64,000 bases of DNA from GCA-002726655 sp046582185 (GCA_046582185.1 JAYGEX010000019.1:273608-337607); one strand, 5' to 3'. Positions 26,014-35,226 are shown, counted from the stretch's first letter. Translations and numbers: made by a program. Notes: a model not told the origin generated them from the sequence alone.

Positions 26014-26543
26014 CAGCTATCGTCAAGACCGACCACAACAGCCGTTGAGCAATGGTATGCATTGGATTTTGTACCAATGCACCAGTTAATGTCATTACTC
26101 TTTGGCGGGTAATAAATAGGCTTGTCTCCCTCATTTCTATTACAGAAGCATTTGCCACAAGTGGCCTTACCGCAACAGTCGTTGTAGGAAATGATGTACC
26201 GTTTGCCATCTGCGGGATTTTCACATGTTCCTACCCAGGTGACTGGTGAAGGTTCTGCGCCAGGGGGGCAACTACTGGAAGAGCCGCCACAACAGCTGCA
26301 CAGGTATCCATCGATGGCACAGTAGCGCCAATAGTCACAGCTGGCTGGGTCTCCAATCTCCGGAATTGCGCCGCTTGGAGCGCTGGCTCTTGCGACCGGT
26401 AAAACCGGTATCAGGGCGGTCCCTACGAGGAGCTGTCCAAAACGGGTAATTACATTTCTACGGGACAAGGTTCGTGCAGATCGCCGCGTTGAGTGAGCGA
26501 TATACTTGTCGAGGGTTTCCAGTAAATTCGATATTTTTCTCAT
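26013..26543 (-). CDS. aauA: Aromatic amine dehydrogenase light chain (TTQ subunit)
   Basis: This 176-residue subunit bears the tryptophan tryptophylquinone cofactor of methylamine/aralkylamine dehydrogenase. The two cofactor Trp are in PVTWVGTC and NDINWCIG, the catalytic Asp in YNDCCGK, and many Cys for the disulfide-rich fold (CDYWRYCAIDGYLCSCCGG). A twin-arginine signal (SRRNVITRFGQLL) exports it folded or partly folded. It follows aauD by 45 bases and overlaps the cytochrome gene. The enzyme oxidises primary amines to aldehydes in the periplasm. Whether the substrate is aromatic amine or methylamine is judged from gene order, not from residues. Confidence 0.93.
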   Translation of the reverse strand: MRKISNLLETLDKYIAHSTRRSARTLSRRNVITRFGQLLVGTALIPVLPVARASAPSGAIPEIGDPASCDYWRYCAIDGYLCSCCGGSSSSCPPGAEPSPVTWVGTCENPADGKRYIISYNDCCGKATCGKCFCNRNEGDKPIYYPPKSNDINWCIGTKSNAYHCSTAVVVGLDDS

Positions 26544-26587
26544 ATTACTCCGTCCTACAGTGGTGATATCTTCTAGTGCAAAAGCTG

Positions 26588-27190
26588 CTAGTTAGAAGAT
26601 TCTGTAATACCCAAATAATCTTGCAAAGATGACACGTCCAGTTCGTCCGCCTGCAATAAACTTTCCAGATGTTCGCGAGTATTAACGAGACCTCTGCCGC
26701 GTAATATACCTTGCTCGTTAATCAATACCGCAAACGGTAACTTATTTACGCCCATCCGCATACCCAATGGTTGTGAAATCACATAGGGATAGTCTGCAAG
26801 GTCGTGTTCTTTCGTATAAGTGATATGCGCGTCAGTATCGTCTCCATCAGAAGCGAAGAGCACTTTCAGGTGATCACTCTCATGGGAGGCAATGCTGAGA
26901 ACGATAGGGAGCAGTGACTTGCAAATGGGACAGGTCGGCGAGAGAAAATATATCAAGGTTTTATGAGATTTCTCTCCACCGATACGATAGGCCGAACCGT
27001 CCAATAGCTGTACGTCCATGGCTTCTATCGTTTCCCCAATCTTTGGACCTTCAGTTGGCATTAATGCGCCAACTGGTGCTACCCGTTCATGTAGGACCCC
27101 TATCTGCCGAGCTAGCGCAAATACTGCCAGTAAAAGTAGAATGACAATGATCCACAAGAGTAGGACTGCAACAATAAGAGAAGTTTGCAT
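26588..27190 (-). CDS. aauD: AauD/MauD thioredoxin-like maturation protein
   Basis: The 200-residue protein has one N-terminal membrane helix (residues 4-27) and a periplasmic thioredoxin fold with CPIC in YFLSPTCPICKSLLP and the cis-Pro region NKLPFAVLI. MauD-type proteins make or protect the six disulfide bonds of the small subunit. It starts six bases after aauE and lies in the conserved B-E-D-A order. Confidence 0.9.
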   Translation of the reverse strand: MQTSLIVAVLLLWIIVILLLLAVFALARQIGVLHERVAPVGALMPTEGPKIGETIEAMDVQLLDGSAYRIGGEKSHKTLIYFLSPTCPICKSLLPIVLSIASHESDHLKVLFASDGDDTDAHITYTKEHDLADYPYVISQPLGMRMGVNKLPFAVLINEQGILRGRGLVNTREHLESLLQADELDVSSLQDYLGITESSN

Positions 27191-27196
27191 TGGGCT

Positions 27197-27748
27197 TTAG
27201 CTCCACCACATTTTGCTGCGAGCGTCCGCGGCAAGTAAAGTATTAAGAACAACATAGGCGATGGATGCACCGAGCACTGCGATGATAATGGTGAAGTAAT
27301 CCAGCCATAATAGAGATCTGTCATCAGTGGGAAAGAATACGAATAAAAGCGCACCTAACATTAGAAGGTTTCTGCTTACCAACCAGTAGCTCAAGCCTTC
27401 ACCACTTGAACCAAGGCAGCCGCAATCCATCCATGTTCTACCGCGTAACAAATTGATGAGTATACCGATAACATAGACGGCCAACAAAAGACCACCGCTG
27501 ACAACGCCATAGAATGGTAGCTGTGTTAACAACATGATAGCAGTGGATAGTTCCAGAAAGATGATGCCGGTGGCAATCTGTGGCACTAGCTTCGCGGGCA
27601 CAAGTTGATACTGTTCAAGTTGAAACTGGAAAGTGAGGCGATCGTTAAACTTCTCTACACCGGATAATGCGAATAACAATGCAAATGCGCCCCGGATAGT
27701 GAGACCGATAACAGGGTCAATCAGAGGTGGGCTTGCGAATTCCAACAT
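27197..27748 (-). CDS. aauE: AauE/MauE membrane protein
   Basis: This 183-residue integral membrane protein has four to five helices and the family's start, with DPVIGLTIRGAFALLFALSG near the first helix. WMDCGCLG supplies a loop Cys pair like the DsbD/DoxX-type electron relay. MauE is needed with MauD for small-subunit maturation, probably supplying reducing or oxidising equivalents across the membrane. It lies three bases after aauB. Confidence 0.9.
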   Translation of the reverse strand: MLEFASPPLIDPVIGLTIRGAFALLFALSGVEKFNDRLTFQFQLEQYQLVPAKLVPQIATGIIFLELSTAIMLLTQLPFYGVVSGGLLLAVYVIGILINLLRGRTWMDCGCLGSSGEGLSYWLVSRNLLMLGALLFVFFPTDDRSLLWLDYFTIIIAVLGASIAYVVLNTLLAADARSKMWWS

Positions 27749-27751
27749 TGC

Positions 27752-28975
27752 TTACAGTTGAAGGTTTTGAATGATGGATGGCGTAACGCCGACGTGTTCG
27801 ATGCTGCTGATTTTCTTGCCAGTGCCCAGGTCGTAGACATCGAGGGACTCGCCGCCGATGAACATGGTATAAATTCGTGGATCTTCATCCTGACTTACTT
27901 CAATTGCAGAGGCCATATTGTCCAGCTTCATTTTGTGCAACAGTCGCTTGGTGGATAGATTGTAAAACCAGACTTCAGTGCCAGGGTCTTTGTGTGTGTC
28001 TTCTCCGCCTTCATGCATCAGTGTCAGCAGCAGGTCATTCGCTGAATGATAGGCGATTGATTGCATTCCGCCGATACGCCAGCCGCTATTTTCCTCGTCC
28101 AGGCTGAATAGCGCCTCTACGGTTATGGCTTCACCTTTGACGGATACCCGAAACAGATCGCCTTTAAACGTCGGAAAGACCCAGCCTTTGCCGGTACGCA
28201 CCGCCTTTTCCATCAGCGGGTCGGCTTCGACGTTGAAAAACTGTTCTGATCTGGAGCGAGACTTTTCTGTGCCGTCTTTATTCAGGGAGATGAGTTGCAT
28301 TGCGCCATCGCCGCAGATCTGCAGGAACGCGCGCTTGCCTACCGGATAAATCAGGCCGCATCCTGCTGTGGGGATCTCTGTCACGAATTTGGACTTGCGA
28401 AGATCAACCACTGATATCGACATTGCGGGTGAGATATTATAAACCAGCATAAAGTGAGCATCGTCGGTAAGCCCTGTGCTGGTCCGGTGTGGTGAGCCAG
28501 AAGCATGCTTGTTTGGAATTTTGACCTCGTGCATCGCAGTAAAGGTCTTGAAGCTGTAGCTGGTGACGACGTCCGTTCGCACACCGCGTGTATGGCGGCT
28601 CAAATAAGTTTCTGCAACGTGGAACAGTTTATTTTTTTTGTCAATTTCAACCGCGTTACTCCATGCACCGAGTGAGAGCTGGCCCAACATTTTACCGGTA
28701 TCCGCATCGAATATTTCGGCTGAGCTGGAGAAGAGGCTGTTAACCAGAATGCCATGGGGCCCAGCGTTTTTAAATGTTTCAACCGTTAATGATTCTGATT
28801 TGATTTCTGCCAGCACTGGAATGCCCAGGCTAGCTACAATGATCACCGCCGCCTGCGCGATTCGGGCTATCCATTTGTTAGTTCGGGTAATCCATCTGTA
28901 AAAAGGAGTAGTACCGTCGTTAAAAGTAGTGCTGTTTTTAGTGAAAGTCTCAATACACTCAGAATTGATAAACAT
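27752..28975 (-). CDS. aauB: Aromatic amine dehydrogenase heavy chain
   Basis: The 407-residue protein has an N-terminal signal/anchor (about residues 35-57), then repeated beta-sheet blades of the seven-bladed propeller that carries the TTQ light chain. Characteristic segments are WSNAVEIDKKNKLFHVAETY, GAGC-like GCGLIYPVG, HKDPGTEVWFYNLSTKRLLH and FIGGESLDVYDLGTG. It is the promoter-proximal gene of the six-gene operon. No mauF/G/L/M/N homologue is found in the window, as in the published aau cluster. Confidence 0.9.
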   Translation of the reverse strand: MFINSECIETFTKNSTTFNDGTTPFYRWITRTNKWIARIAQAAVIIVASLGIPVLAEIKSESLTVETFKNAGPHGILVNSLFSSSAEIFDADTGKMLGQLSLGAWSNAVEIDKKNKLFHVAETYLSRHTRGVRTDVVTSYSFKTFTAMHEVKIPNKHASGSPHRTSTGLTDDAHFMLVYNISPAMSISVVDLRKSKFVTEIPTAGCGLIYPVGKRAFLQICGDGAMQLISLNKDGTEKSRSRSEQFFNVEADPLMEKAVRTGKGWVFPTFKGDLFRVSVKGEAITVEALFSLDEENSGWRIGGMQSIAYHSANDLLLTLMHEGGEDTHKDPGTEVWFYNLSTKRLLHKMKLDNMASAIEVSQDEDPRIYTMFIGGESLDVYDLGTGKKISSIEHVGVTPSIIQNLQL

Positions 28976-29034
28976 AGTGGCTACTTCCTGATTAAGAAGA
29001 GATCAAAATTCAAGCATAACATGCGCTAATCAGC

Positions 29035-29058
29035 AGATGCCCTGAAGTCAGGGCATCT
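29035..29058. terminator. Perfect 11-bp hairpin between SDR and aau operon
   Basis: AGATGCCCTGA and TCAGGGCATCT pair exactly across AG. It lies 26 bases beyond the SDR stop (minus strand). There is no U run on either side, so it is a stable stem that may act as a terminator or a 3'-end protector, or as part of the aauB leader. Confidence 0.5.
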
Positions 29059-29083
29059 ACCGGCGTTACTGGTGCAGGAAGTA

Positions 29084-29953
29084 CTATCGCCAAAAGTCTG
29101 TCTTCAGGACGGCATCACTCATATCGAGGATCTTGTCTGCATTGGCCATGAAATCATCAGCTGTTGCACTCTCGCCGAGATCCACGCCAGTATTTGCATA
29201 AACGGCATCAGATGCGTATCGACCACGGGCGGCCTGAATAATACGACCATTTGGTGCATCTTCACCTGCCATAAAGAGGACAGCAGGGCTTACAAGTCCC
29301 GGTGCATTACCTTTATCAATGTCATCCATATCGATGGTACTTCCAGGCACACTGGCGGTCATACGTGTCGCTGCACCTGGGGACAGACAGTTTGTTCTGA
29401 CATTATGAGACGCGCCTTCTCTGGAAAGATTGTTCATCAGTCCAACCATGCCCATTTTAGCGGCGCCGTAGTTGCTCTGACCAAAGCTGCCGAGAATTCC
29501 TGAAACGGATGCAGTAAAAATAACGCGCCCGTAATTTTTCTCGTACATGATTGGCCATGCGTGCCAGGTCACATAAGCGGAGCCCATCAGATGGACGTTG
29601 ATAACCAGATCCCATTCGTCGAGTGTCATATTCTTGAATGACTTGTCGCGAAGGATGCCGGCGTTATTCACCACGATATCGACGGTGCCGAACTCTTTAA
29701 CGGCAGTCTCAACGATGCTCTTTGCGCCGTCTCTGTCTGAAACAGAGGCTTTGTTGGCAACGGCCTGGCCACCTGCAGCCTTGATTTCTTCTACTACAAT
29801 GTCTGCAGCATCGCTTTTACCTGAACCATCCACCGAGCCGCCGAGATCGTTGACCACGATCTTTGCTCCGTGCTCTGCCAGTAGGAGAGCATGTTCGCGA
29901 CCAAGGCCTCCACCAGCTCCTGTGATAATTGCAACTTTTCCTTCAACGCTCAT
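29084..29953 (-). CDS. SDR oxidoreductase, MFE-2-type 3-hydroxyacyl-CoA dehydrogenase-like
   Basis: From ATG 29953 (GAGGAG six bases upstream; the longer frame to 30094 lacks this) the 289-residue enzyme has TGAGGGLG for NAD(P), NNAGILRDKSFKNM, and the catalytic Ser-Tyr-Lys in SVSGILGSFGQSNYGAAKMG. The NDLGGSVDGSG and NNAGILRDKSF text is that of the hydroxyacyl-CoA dehydrogenase domain of peroxisomal multifunctional enzyme and its bacterial relatives, acting on CoA esters of steroid side chains or branched acids. It is divergent from the caiB remnant. Confidence 0.87.
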   Translation of the reverse strand: MSVEGKVAIITGAGGGLGREHALLLAEHGAKIVVNDLGGSVDGSGKSDAADIVVEEIKAAGGQAVANKASVSDRDGAKSIVETAVKEFGTVDIVVNNAGILRDKSFKNMTLDEWDLVINVHLMGSAYVTWHAWPIMYEKNYGRVIFTASVSGILGSFGQSNYGAAKMGMVGLMNNLSREGASHNVRTNCLSPGAATRMTASVPGSTIDMDDIDKGNAPGLVSPAVLFMAGEDAPNGRIIQAARGRYASDAVYANTGVDLGESATADDFMANADKILDMSDAVLKTDFWR

Positions 29954-30125
29954 AGAGTTCTCCTCTGAATTTTTGATGCCGTAATAAACCATTTTTTTGC
30001 TGTAAAAACAATGATCGAAACGGGGGCGAATGAAGTGATATTCTCTTCGCGTACTCTTCAGCGTTATAGGTGCAAGTGGTCTACCGGAAGGCATATCCTA
30101 GAGAATTTGATGCATTAGAATCATA

Positions 30126-30744
30126 ATGAGTGACTATCTGTTTTCTGGTTTGAAAGTACTTGATGTGGGAACCGTAATAGCGGGGCCTGTAGCGGCCACT
30201 ATTCTTGCGGACTTTGGCGCGGACGTGATCAAGATAGCGGAGCCCTCCGAGGGAGATTTATTAAGAGTTCTCTCATTCATTCCGACGGTTCTTGAATCAG
30301 GCATTGATTTTTTCTGGCAGATGGACGCAAGGAACAGACCAATCAGCCATTTCCAGTGCGGCGGCCCCTCAAGTTGAGACGCCAGAGCAAAGGCTCGAAA
30401 ATGCGGTTGAATTGTCTGACATAGTTCAGGAAGCATTGTTGTCAAAGTCATTGGAGGACTGGTTTGAATTGTTCGCTCCTCTTGGTGTTCCCGTTGGTAA
30501 AATCACGACGCTGGAAGAGGCCATTCAGGATGAACAACTAACAATAAACAATATCATCGTGCCGCCGGTCGATGGCGATATGAACACCCCCATGATCATC
30601 AACCACCCGGTTAAAGTTGATAGCGTTCCCCAGGTTGGTCCAAAGCGAGCTCCAGAACTTGGCGAACATATCTTTGAGATTTTTGAAGAGCTGGGTTACA
30701 CAACAGCGCAGATCGATGACCTGCGAAACAGCGGCGCCATCTAA
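30126..30744 (+). pseudogene. CaiB/BaiF-type CoA-transferase gene with large internal deletion
   Basis: The N-terminal part (LFSGLKVLDVGTVIAGPVAA, then ILADFGADVIKIAEPSEGDL) and a C-terminal part (LSDIVQEALLSKSLEDWFEL to the final DDLRNSGAI) clearly belong to one class III CoA-transferase. They are joined out of frame near 30340-30370 and total about 205 codons instead of about 400. The missing middle includes the catalytic Asp. The C-terminal frame (30292-30744) is open but lacks its own plausible start signal. The gene cannot make an active enzyme. Confidence 0.8.
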
Positions 30745-30748
30745 AAAA

Positions 30749-30775
30749 GTCCCCTTTCGTTATTAAGGGAGGGTC
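30749..30775. terminator. Possible bidirectional hairpin between convergent genes
   Basis: CCCTT and AAGGG pair across an 8-base AT-rich loop between the caiB remnant and the LLM gene, preceded by an A run (AAAAAAG). Weak but placed where a shared terminator would be. Confidence 0.3.
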
Positions 30776-30787
30776 ATTGGGAGAGGT

Positions 30788-31864
30788 TTACTGGGCAAGG
30801 TTGGGAATAATGTCCTTGGCAATTCGCTCGATCACGGCGTACCTGGGGTCGAATGGCGGCAAGATCATTACTTGATTTAGTCCTGCCTGTTCAAGTTCGT
30901 TGAGCTTGTGCAGGATCATGTCCCGGGTGCCTACCAGGCAACTCGCTTCGATGGTTTCTTTGGTGACGAACTGCTCTTCCTCGGGTAATACCCAGCAGTT
31001 ATGTCCTGCGTGAATCCTCTGATGGCGTGTTTCTTCAGGAAATGATTCCAGGAGCTTTGTATACTCGCCCCATATTCCGGCCAGATAATTAGGTGGCTGG
31101 TGGCCAAAATTTCGAAATTGATCATAGGCGTAATGTACTGCGGCCATTGCGAAGGCACCACATTCGCGTTTTACACGATCCGAGTCAACAGCTTCGCCTT
31201 CGTCGAGCACCACCATGGTTGTTAGGGCGCTGGTATAGTAATTTTTCCGATCTATAGTTCTTCCGGCATCCGCTGCGCCTTTCTCGATCATCGCCCAGAG
31301 CGATTCCATTATCGCGCCACTCATGGCAAAGGCCATGACCGCACCATCTCCGTGTTTTCCGGCTAGCCCCAGAGACCTTGGGCCAAAGCCGGAAACGTAC
31401 ATAGGAATCTTGTCGGCGAAGTTGACGAAGCCTTTGTCTGGCATCACATGCCTTACCGGTGTTGATTTGCCAGCAAATTCGACTCTGGATTCATCGCCGG
31501 ATAAGAGTGGGCGAATTTCACCGAGATATTGATCCAGTTGACGTATTTTCTGCGGTGGCAGACCCATAATTCTCATTGCTGTATTACCTGCACCAACGCC
31601 AAAGAATGTTCTTCCTGGGGCGATGGCATTGATGGTCGCGATTCCTGCTGCGTTAACGGCGGACGGTCTGGTACCCGTGATGGCGACACCTGTGCCGATT
31701 TTTATGGTGGACGTCCGGTCAGCAACAAGGGCAAGAGTTGCATAACAGTCTGACCAGATCATTTGACTATCCGCCATCCATGCGTGAGAAAAGCCTAGCT
31801 CTTCTGCTCGCACAACGTAGTCGATGTCCTTAATGTGTGAAGCGACACAAATACCTATATCCAT
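30788..31864 (-). CDS. LLM-class flavin (F420/FMN) oxidoreductase
   Basis: From ATG 31864 (MDIGICVAS; a longer frame starts at 31894) the 358-residue protein has the TIM-barrel luciferase-like fold: EELGFSHAWMADSQM, STIKIGTGVAITGTRPSAV, GRTFFGVGAGNTA and a C-terminal VMILPPFDPR. Closest in style are the mycobacterial-type F420-dependent dehydrogenases and FMN monooxygenases found with steroid or terpenoid catabolic genes. The cofactor cannot be told from sequence by eye. It is on the opposite strand from the caiB remnant and the hydrolase. Confidence 0.85.
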   Translation of the reverse strand: MDIGICVASHIKDIDYVVRAEELGFSHAWMADSQMIWSDCYATLALVADRTSTIKIGTGVAITGTRPSAVNAAGIATINAIAPGRTFFGVGAGNTAMRIMGLPPQKIRQLDQYLGEIRPLLSGDESRVEFAGKSTPVRHVMPDKGFVNFADKIPMYVSGFGPRSLGLAGKHGDGAVMAFAMSGAIMESLWAMIEKGAADAGRTIDRKNYYTSALTTMVVLDEGEAVDSDRVKRECGAFAMAAVHYAYDQFRNFGHQPPNYLAGIWGEYTKLLESFPEETRHQRIHAGHNCWVLPEEEQFVTKETIEASCLVGTRDMILHKLNELEQAGLNQVMILPPFDPRYAVIERIAKDIIPNLAQ

Positions 31865-32063
31865 AACTGTTCTCGCGATTGCTGTCTGCATCATACTACA
31901 TCAAATCAGAAAGACGCCGAAGAGGGGCTAAACATGCTCAATCCTATTTTCCGCTTGAGCGCCGAGTGATGCGCCAACGTAGATTATTTGTTTTCCCTAA
32001 AAAGCATGCTACCTTCGGCGCAGATTATTAAGGCCTGTAAAGCCATGCAAGGAGTGACAACAA

Positions 32064-33023
32064 ATGAGATCCACTAGTGATATTGATGAACGAATACGAA
32101 CAGAGTTTATTGAGGCCAACCATTTGCGCTTTGAAGTTGACATGTGTGGCGATGGCGACAAACTGGCAATTTGCCTGCACGGCTTCCCGGAACACAGTGT
32201 TTCCTGGCGACATCAATTGCCCATGTTGGCAGAGCTCGGTTACAAGGCTTGGGCGCCGAATATGAGAGGTTATGGAAACACCTCGGTACCCATGTTTACG
32301 GAAGACTACAGTATAGAGAACCTTATGGCGGATGTGGCCGCCTTAATTGATGCTGCCGGATGTGATGAAGTTGTTCTCATCGCACATGATTGGGGTGCTG
32401 TCATCGCATGGAATTTCGCTATTCGAAAGATCCGCCATTTGTCCAAGCTCATTATCTGTAATGTTCCGCACCCGGTGCCCATGGCGAATGCTTTTAGTAA
32501 TGGCTTGGCTCAGCTAAAAAAATCCTGGTACGTCTTTTTCTTTCAGCTGCCACGGCTGCCAGAAATGATGATGTCCATGAAGAAGGGCCGCGGCATGGGC
32601 CAGCTCATTAAAGAATCCGCTAGTCATCCAGAAAACTTCCCGGATGCCGTGATTGATCTTTACAACGAAAATGGAGACCGCCCGTCAAATCTTACGGCAA
32701 TGGTTAATTACTATCGTGCACTGGTTCGTGGCGGCGGTGGCAAACGTCAAAAGTCTCTGGGTTATCCAAACATTGAAACGCCAACATTAATGTTGTGGGG
32801 CGAAGATGATATGGCATTGACCATCGAGAGTACTTACGGTACGGAAGACGTTGTCGATGATTTCACGATAAGGTATCTGCCAAGGATTTCCCATTGGGTT
32901 CAGCAGGACGCGCCTCATGAAGTGAATGCGATGATCAAGGCATTCCTTACTGGCGAGCCCATTCCGGAGATGAAGTGGGAAGCTAAGCTTGTCATAGATG
33001 GTGAAGAAGCGCCAACGTCCTAA
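32064..33023 (+). CDS. Alpha/beta hydrolase, soluble epoxide hydrolase-like
   Basis: The 319-residue enzyme shows HGFPEHSVSWRHQ (oxyanion hole), nucleophile Asp in LIAHDWGAVIAWNFA, a lid with MVNYYRALVR (one candidate Tyr for epoxide activation), acid residue in LWGEDDMAL and the final His in ISHWVQQDAPHEVN. An Asp rather than Ser at the elbow favours epoxide hydrolase or haloalkane dehalogenase; the HGFPE motif favours the former. It stands alone, in a catabolic neighbourhood. Confidence 0.85.
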   Translation: MRSTSDIDERIRTEFIEANHLRFEVDMCGDGDKLAICLHGFPEHSVSWRHQLPMLAELGYKAWAPNMRGYGNTSVPMFTEDYSIENLMADVAALIDAAGCDEVVLIAHDWGAVIAWNFAIRKIRHLSKLIICNVPHPVPMANAFSNGLAQLKKSWYVFFFQLPRLPEMMMSMKKGRGMGQLIKESASHPENFPDAVIDLYNENGDRPSNLTAMVNYYRALVRGGGGKRQKSLGYPNIETPTLMLWGEDDMALTIESTYGTEDVVDDFTIRYLPRISHWVQQDAPHEVNAMIKAFLTGEPIPEMKWEAKLVIDGEEAPTS

Positions 33024-33040
33024 CTTTCGTTTAGGAAAAA

Positions 33041-33936
33041 TTAGTCCGTGAGGAGGGGTTCACAAAACGCTTCGCTAAGCGCCCATAGTTTTCTGGCAAC
33101 ATCAGGATCATTTGCTTCCTTCGTACTTCTTAGCGGCTTGCAATGTGAGAAGTATTTACCCTGCAGATCTTCAGCGGGTTCATGTTCTGCGCAGTAAACG
33201 CTGGTCGATGCACCCTGATTTGGCGCTTTGGTCAATGGACTGATCAACTTCATCAGTATGCGCATTAAAATGGTGCTGCGGCCAATTTCGGTTGTAACGA
33301 GGTTGCCAGGGTGTAGTGAGCAAGCTGTAAGATTTCTACTGCCATACCGACGTTGCAATTCATTGGCAAAGAGTACATTGCATAATTTCGCTTGCCCATA
33401 AGCCACCATAAATTTGAAAGTGTCCCTATTCAGAGGGAATCGCTCAAATTCTAATTTTGCTGGCATACGATGGGATTCGCTCGATACCATAATCACCCGC
33501 GGAGAATCCGCCGCCAGAATGCGTGGCATCAGAATTTTGGTCAGCAGGAAATGTCCGAAATGTGAAACACCAACGGCAGACTCCTGGCCGTGTTCAGTTT
33601 CTACATATTTAGTCGGTGTAAGGCCTGCGTTGCAGATAAGAATATCTATTTTTTCTGCATTTAGCTTGCTGCAGAAATTTCTAATGCTCCTTGCAGAGGC
33701 AAGGTCCAAAATGTGAAATTCGGCATTGCACGTCGGATGCTGTAAGCGAGCCCTATTGACCGCCTGGTCACCTATGGTGGCATTTCTGCAGGCAAAATCA
33801 CCCGGGCAGCTGCTGCGGTGAGCGCCCGCGCCGTTTCGTAACCAATGCCTGTATTGGCGCCAGTGACTATGATTATTTTCCCATCAAGGTTCTACGTGCT
33901 CAGAGCTTCATCTGCCGTGGATTTTGCGCCAAACAT
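33041..33936 (-). pseudogene. SDR (retinol dehydrogenase-like) gene with a stop and a frameshift
   Basis: The gene starts well (ATG 33936, GAGGA ribosome site, MFGAKSTADEALST) but hits TAG at 33892-33894. The same frame then goes on with NLDGKIIIVTGANTGIGYET, the NAD(P) site. Near 33793-33798 a one-base loss in an AAAA run (plus strand) shifts the frame, after which the remaining 222 codons are open: ILICNAGLTP, SSESHRMP and active-site YGQAKLCNV. Two separate lesions mark a true pseudogene. Only the C-terminal portion, lacking the Rossmann start, could be translated. Confidence 0.85.
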
Positions 33937-33977
33937 TTTTATCCTCGCTTGTGATAATTCCAGCTTCTCGAGAGGAG

Positions 33978-35204
33978 CTAGTGATGTGCATCCAGGTGCC
34001 TTTGAAAAGTAGAGCTTAGGGTCGCGTCTGCCGTTCTTAGTGCCAACCAGGTGTCGACATATTCCTTGAGGGGTTGATCCTGAGGCATGAGATAGGCCTT
34101 GTCGAGATAAGTCAGATTGTGGCCTGGCATCGTGGCGCAAAGGGATGGGTGCTGCGCCGACTTCAGTCTTACTTCGATGTTATCGGTGATCATCAGGTCA
34201 GCGCGACCGTCAATTATCTCCTGAAAAATTGTTCGATTATCCGGATGTAATATCTTTTTGGCATGTAAAATATTTTTGTCTACAAATCGCTCGTTAGTAC
34301 CGCCCGGATTGACGATGATTTCAGTTGATACTTTATCAATCTTATTGAGGGTATTGAATTTGCTGACATTTTCACAAAGAGCTATCGGAGTTTTACCGCC
34401 GCTGTGATATGGGATGCTGAAGTAGCCGAATTTTTGCCGGTTCAGATTTCTTGAAATACCGCTCATGCCAATATCGTAGGAGCCGCTTTGCAGGTCATCC
34501 ATTAAGGACGGCCAGCTAGTGTGAACAAAAAGAAGTTTCACCCCGAGTGCCTTTGCCAGATCACTTGCCAGATCTATGTCAATTCCCCGATAGCTGATCT
34601 CTCCCAAAAAACGATATGAGAAAGGGGCGTAGTCGCCAGTCGTGCCTACACGAAGGATGCCGGAATCCAAAATTTGCTGTAAGCGATCGTCGTAGAACCG
34701 GATATTGCTAAGAGCCTGAAATAACTTAAGCTCTCCCTCGGCAGAAAGCCCTTCGATATCAATCGAGTCCAGGAAGTTAGCCTGTGCAGGTTCGTCTACA
34801 CCCAGCTTTTTGGTGATAGCGTTGCCAATCTGCAGTAACTTCGGCCTTACGGATTTTGCAAGGTTGGGAGCCACTGATGGCGCAGAAGACGGCGCAGAAT
34901 TTGAAGACCACTGGTCGAACCAATAGCGTTGAATCTCTTTGGCTGCATCAATCTGCGCCGAAAAAAAGTCACGACTCGTGGCGGCGCGAATGCCTGAAGA
35001 CAATCCGGCCAGGATGGCTTGCTCCAGGACTAGCTGTTCCCTCGCCAAATCTTCAATAGGCAGCTTGTTGATCCATTTGTATGCGGCGACATCATCCATA
35101 TAGGTGAGGCGTTCGTTAACAAGCTCGACCAGACTATTGTCTTGTGCCAATACAAATGGGCCAACAAATACTGCAACTACCAAAACCAAGGTTCTGAAAA
35201 ACAT
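33978..35204 (-). CDS. Periplasmic chorismate mutase (AroQ-gamma) fused to cyclohexadienyl dehydratase (PheC)
   Basis: A signal peptide (MFFRTLVLVVAVFVGPFVLA) is followed by an all-helical chorismate mutase of the exported type: LVELVNERLTYMDDVAAYKW, REQLVLEQA, then DFFSAQIDAAKEIQRYWFDQ. Residues about 190-408 are PheC-like, from the SBP_bac_3 fold: LRVGTTGDYAPFSYR, LFVHTSWPSLMDDL, YDIGMSGISRNLNRQ, IIVNPGGTNERF and LMITDNIEVRLKS. Together they turn chorismate into phenylpyruvate in the periplasm. An Ala/Ser/Pro linker joins the two. ATG 35204 is chosen for the signal peptide; the frame continues to 35237 and there overlaps the curA-like gene. Confidence 0.88.
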   Translation of the reverse strand: MFFRTLVLVVAVFVGPFVLAQDNSLVELVNERLTYMDDVAAYKWINKLPIEDLAREQLVLEQAILAGLSSGIRAATSRDFFSAQIDAAKEIQRYWFDQWSSNSAPSSAPSVAPNLAKSVRPKLLQIGNAITKKLGVDEPAQANFLDSIDIEGLSAEGELKLFQALSNIRFYDDRLQQILDSGILRVGTTGDYAPFSYRFLGEISYRGIDIDLASDLAKALGVKLLFVHTSWPSLMDDLQSGSYDIGMSGISRNLNRQKFGYFSIPYHSGGKTPIALCENVSKFNTLNKIDKVSTEIIVNPGGTNERFVDKNILHAKKILHPDNRTIFQEIIDGRADLMITDNIEVRLKSAQHPSLCATMPGHNLTYLDKAYLMPQDQPLKEYVDTWLALRTADATLSSTFQRHLDAHH

Positions 35205-35226
35205 AAGGTTCTGAGCAACATCCGTG

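Noticed and set aside
30292..30744. Independent 150-codon gene
   Set aside because: It is the C-terminal part of the deleted CoA-transferase, with no good ribosome site of its own.
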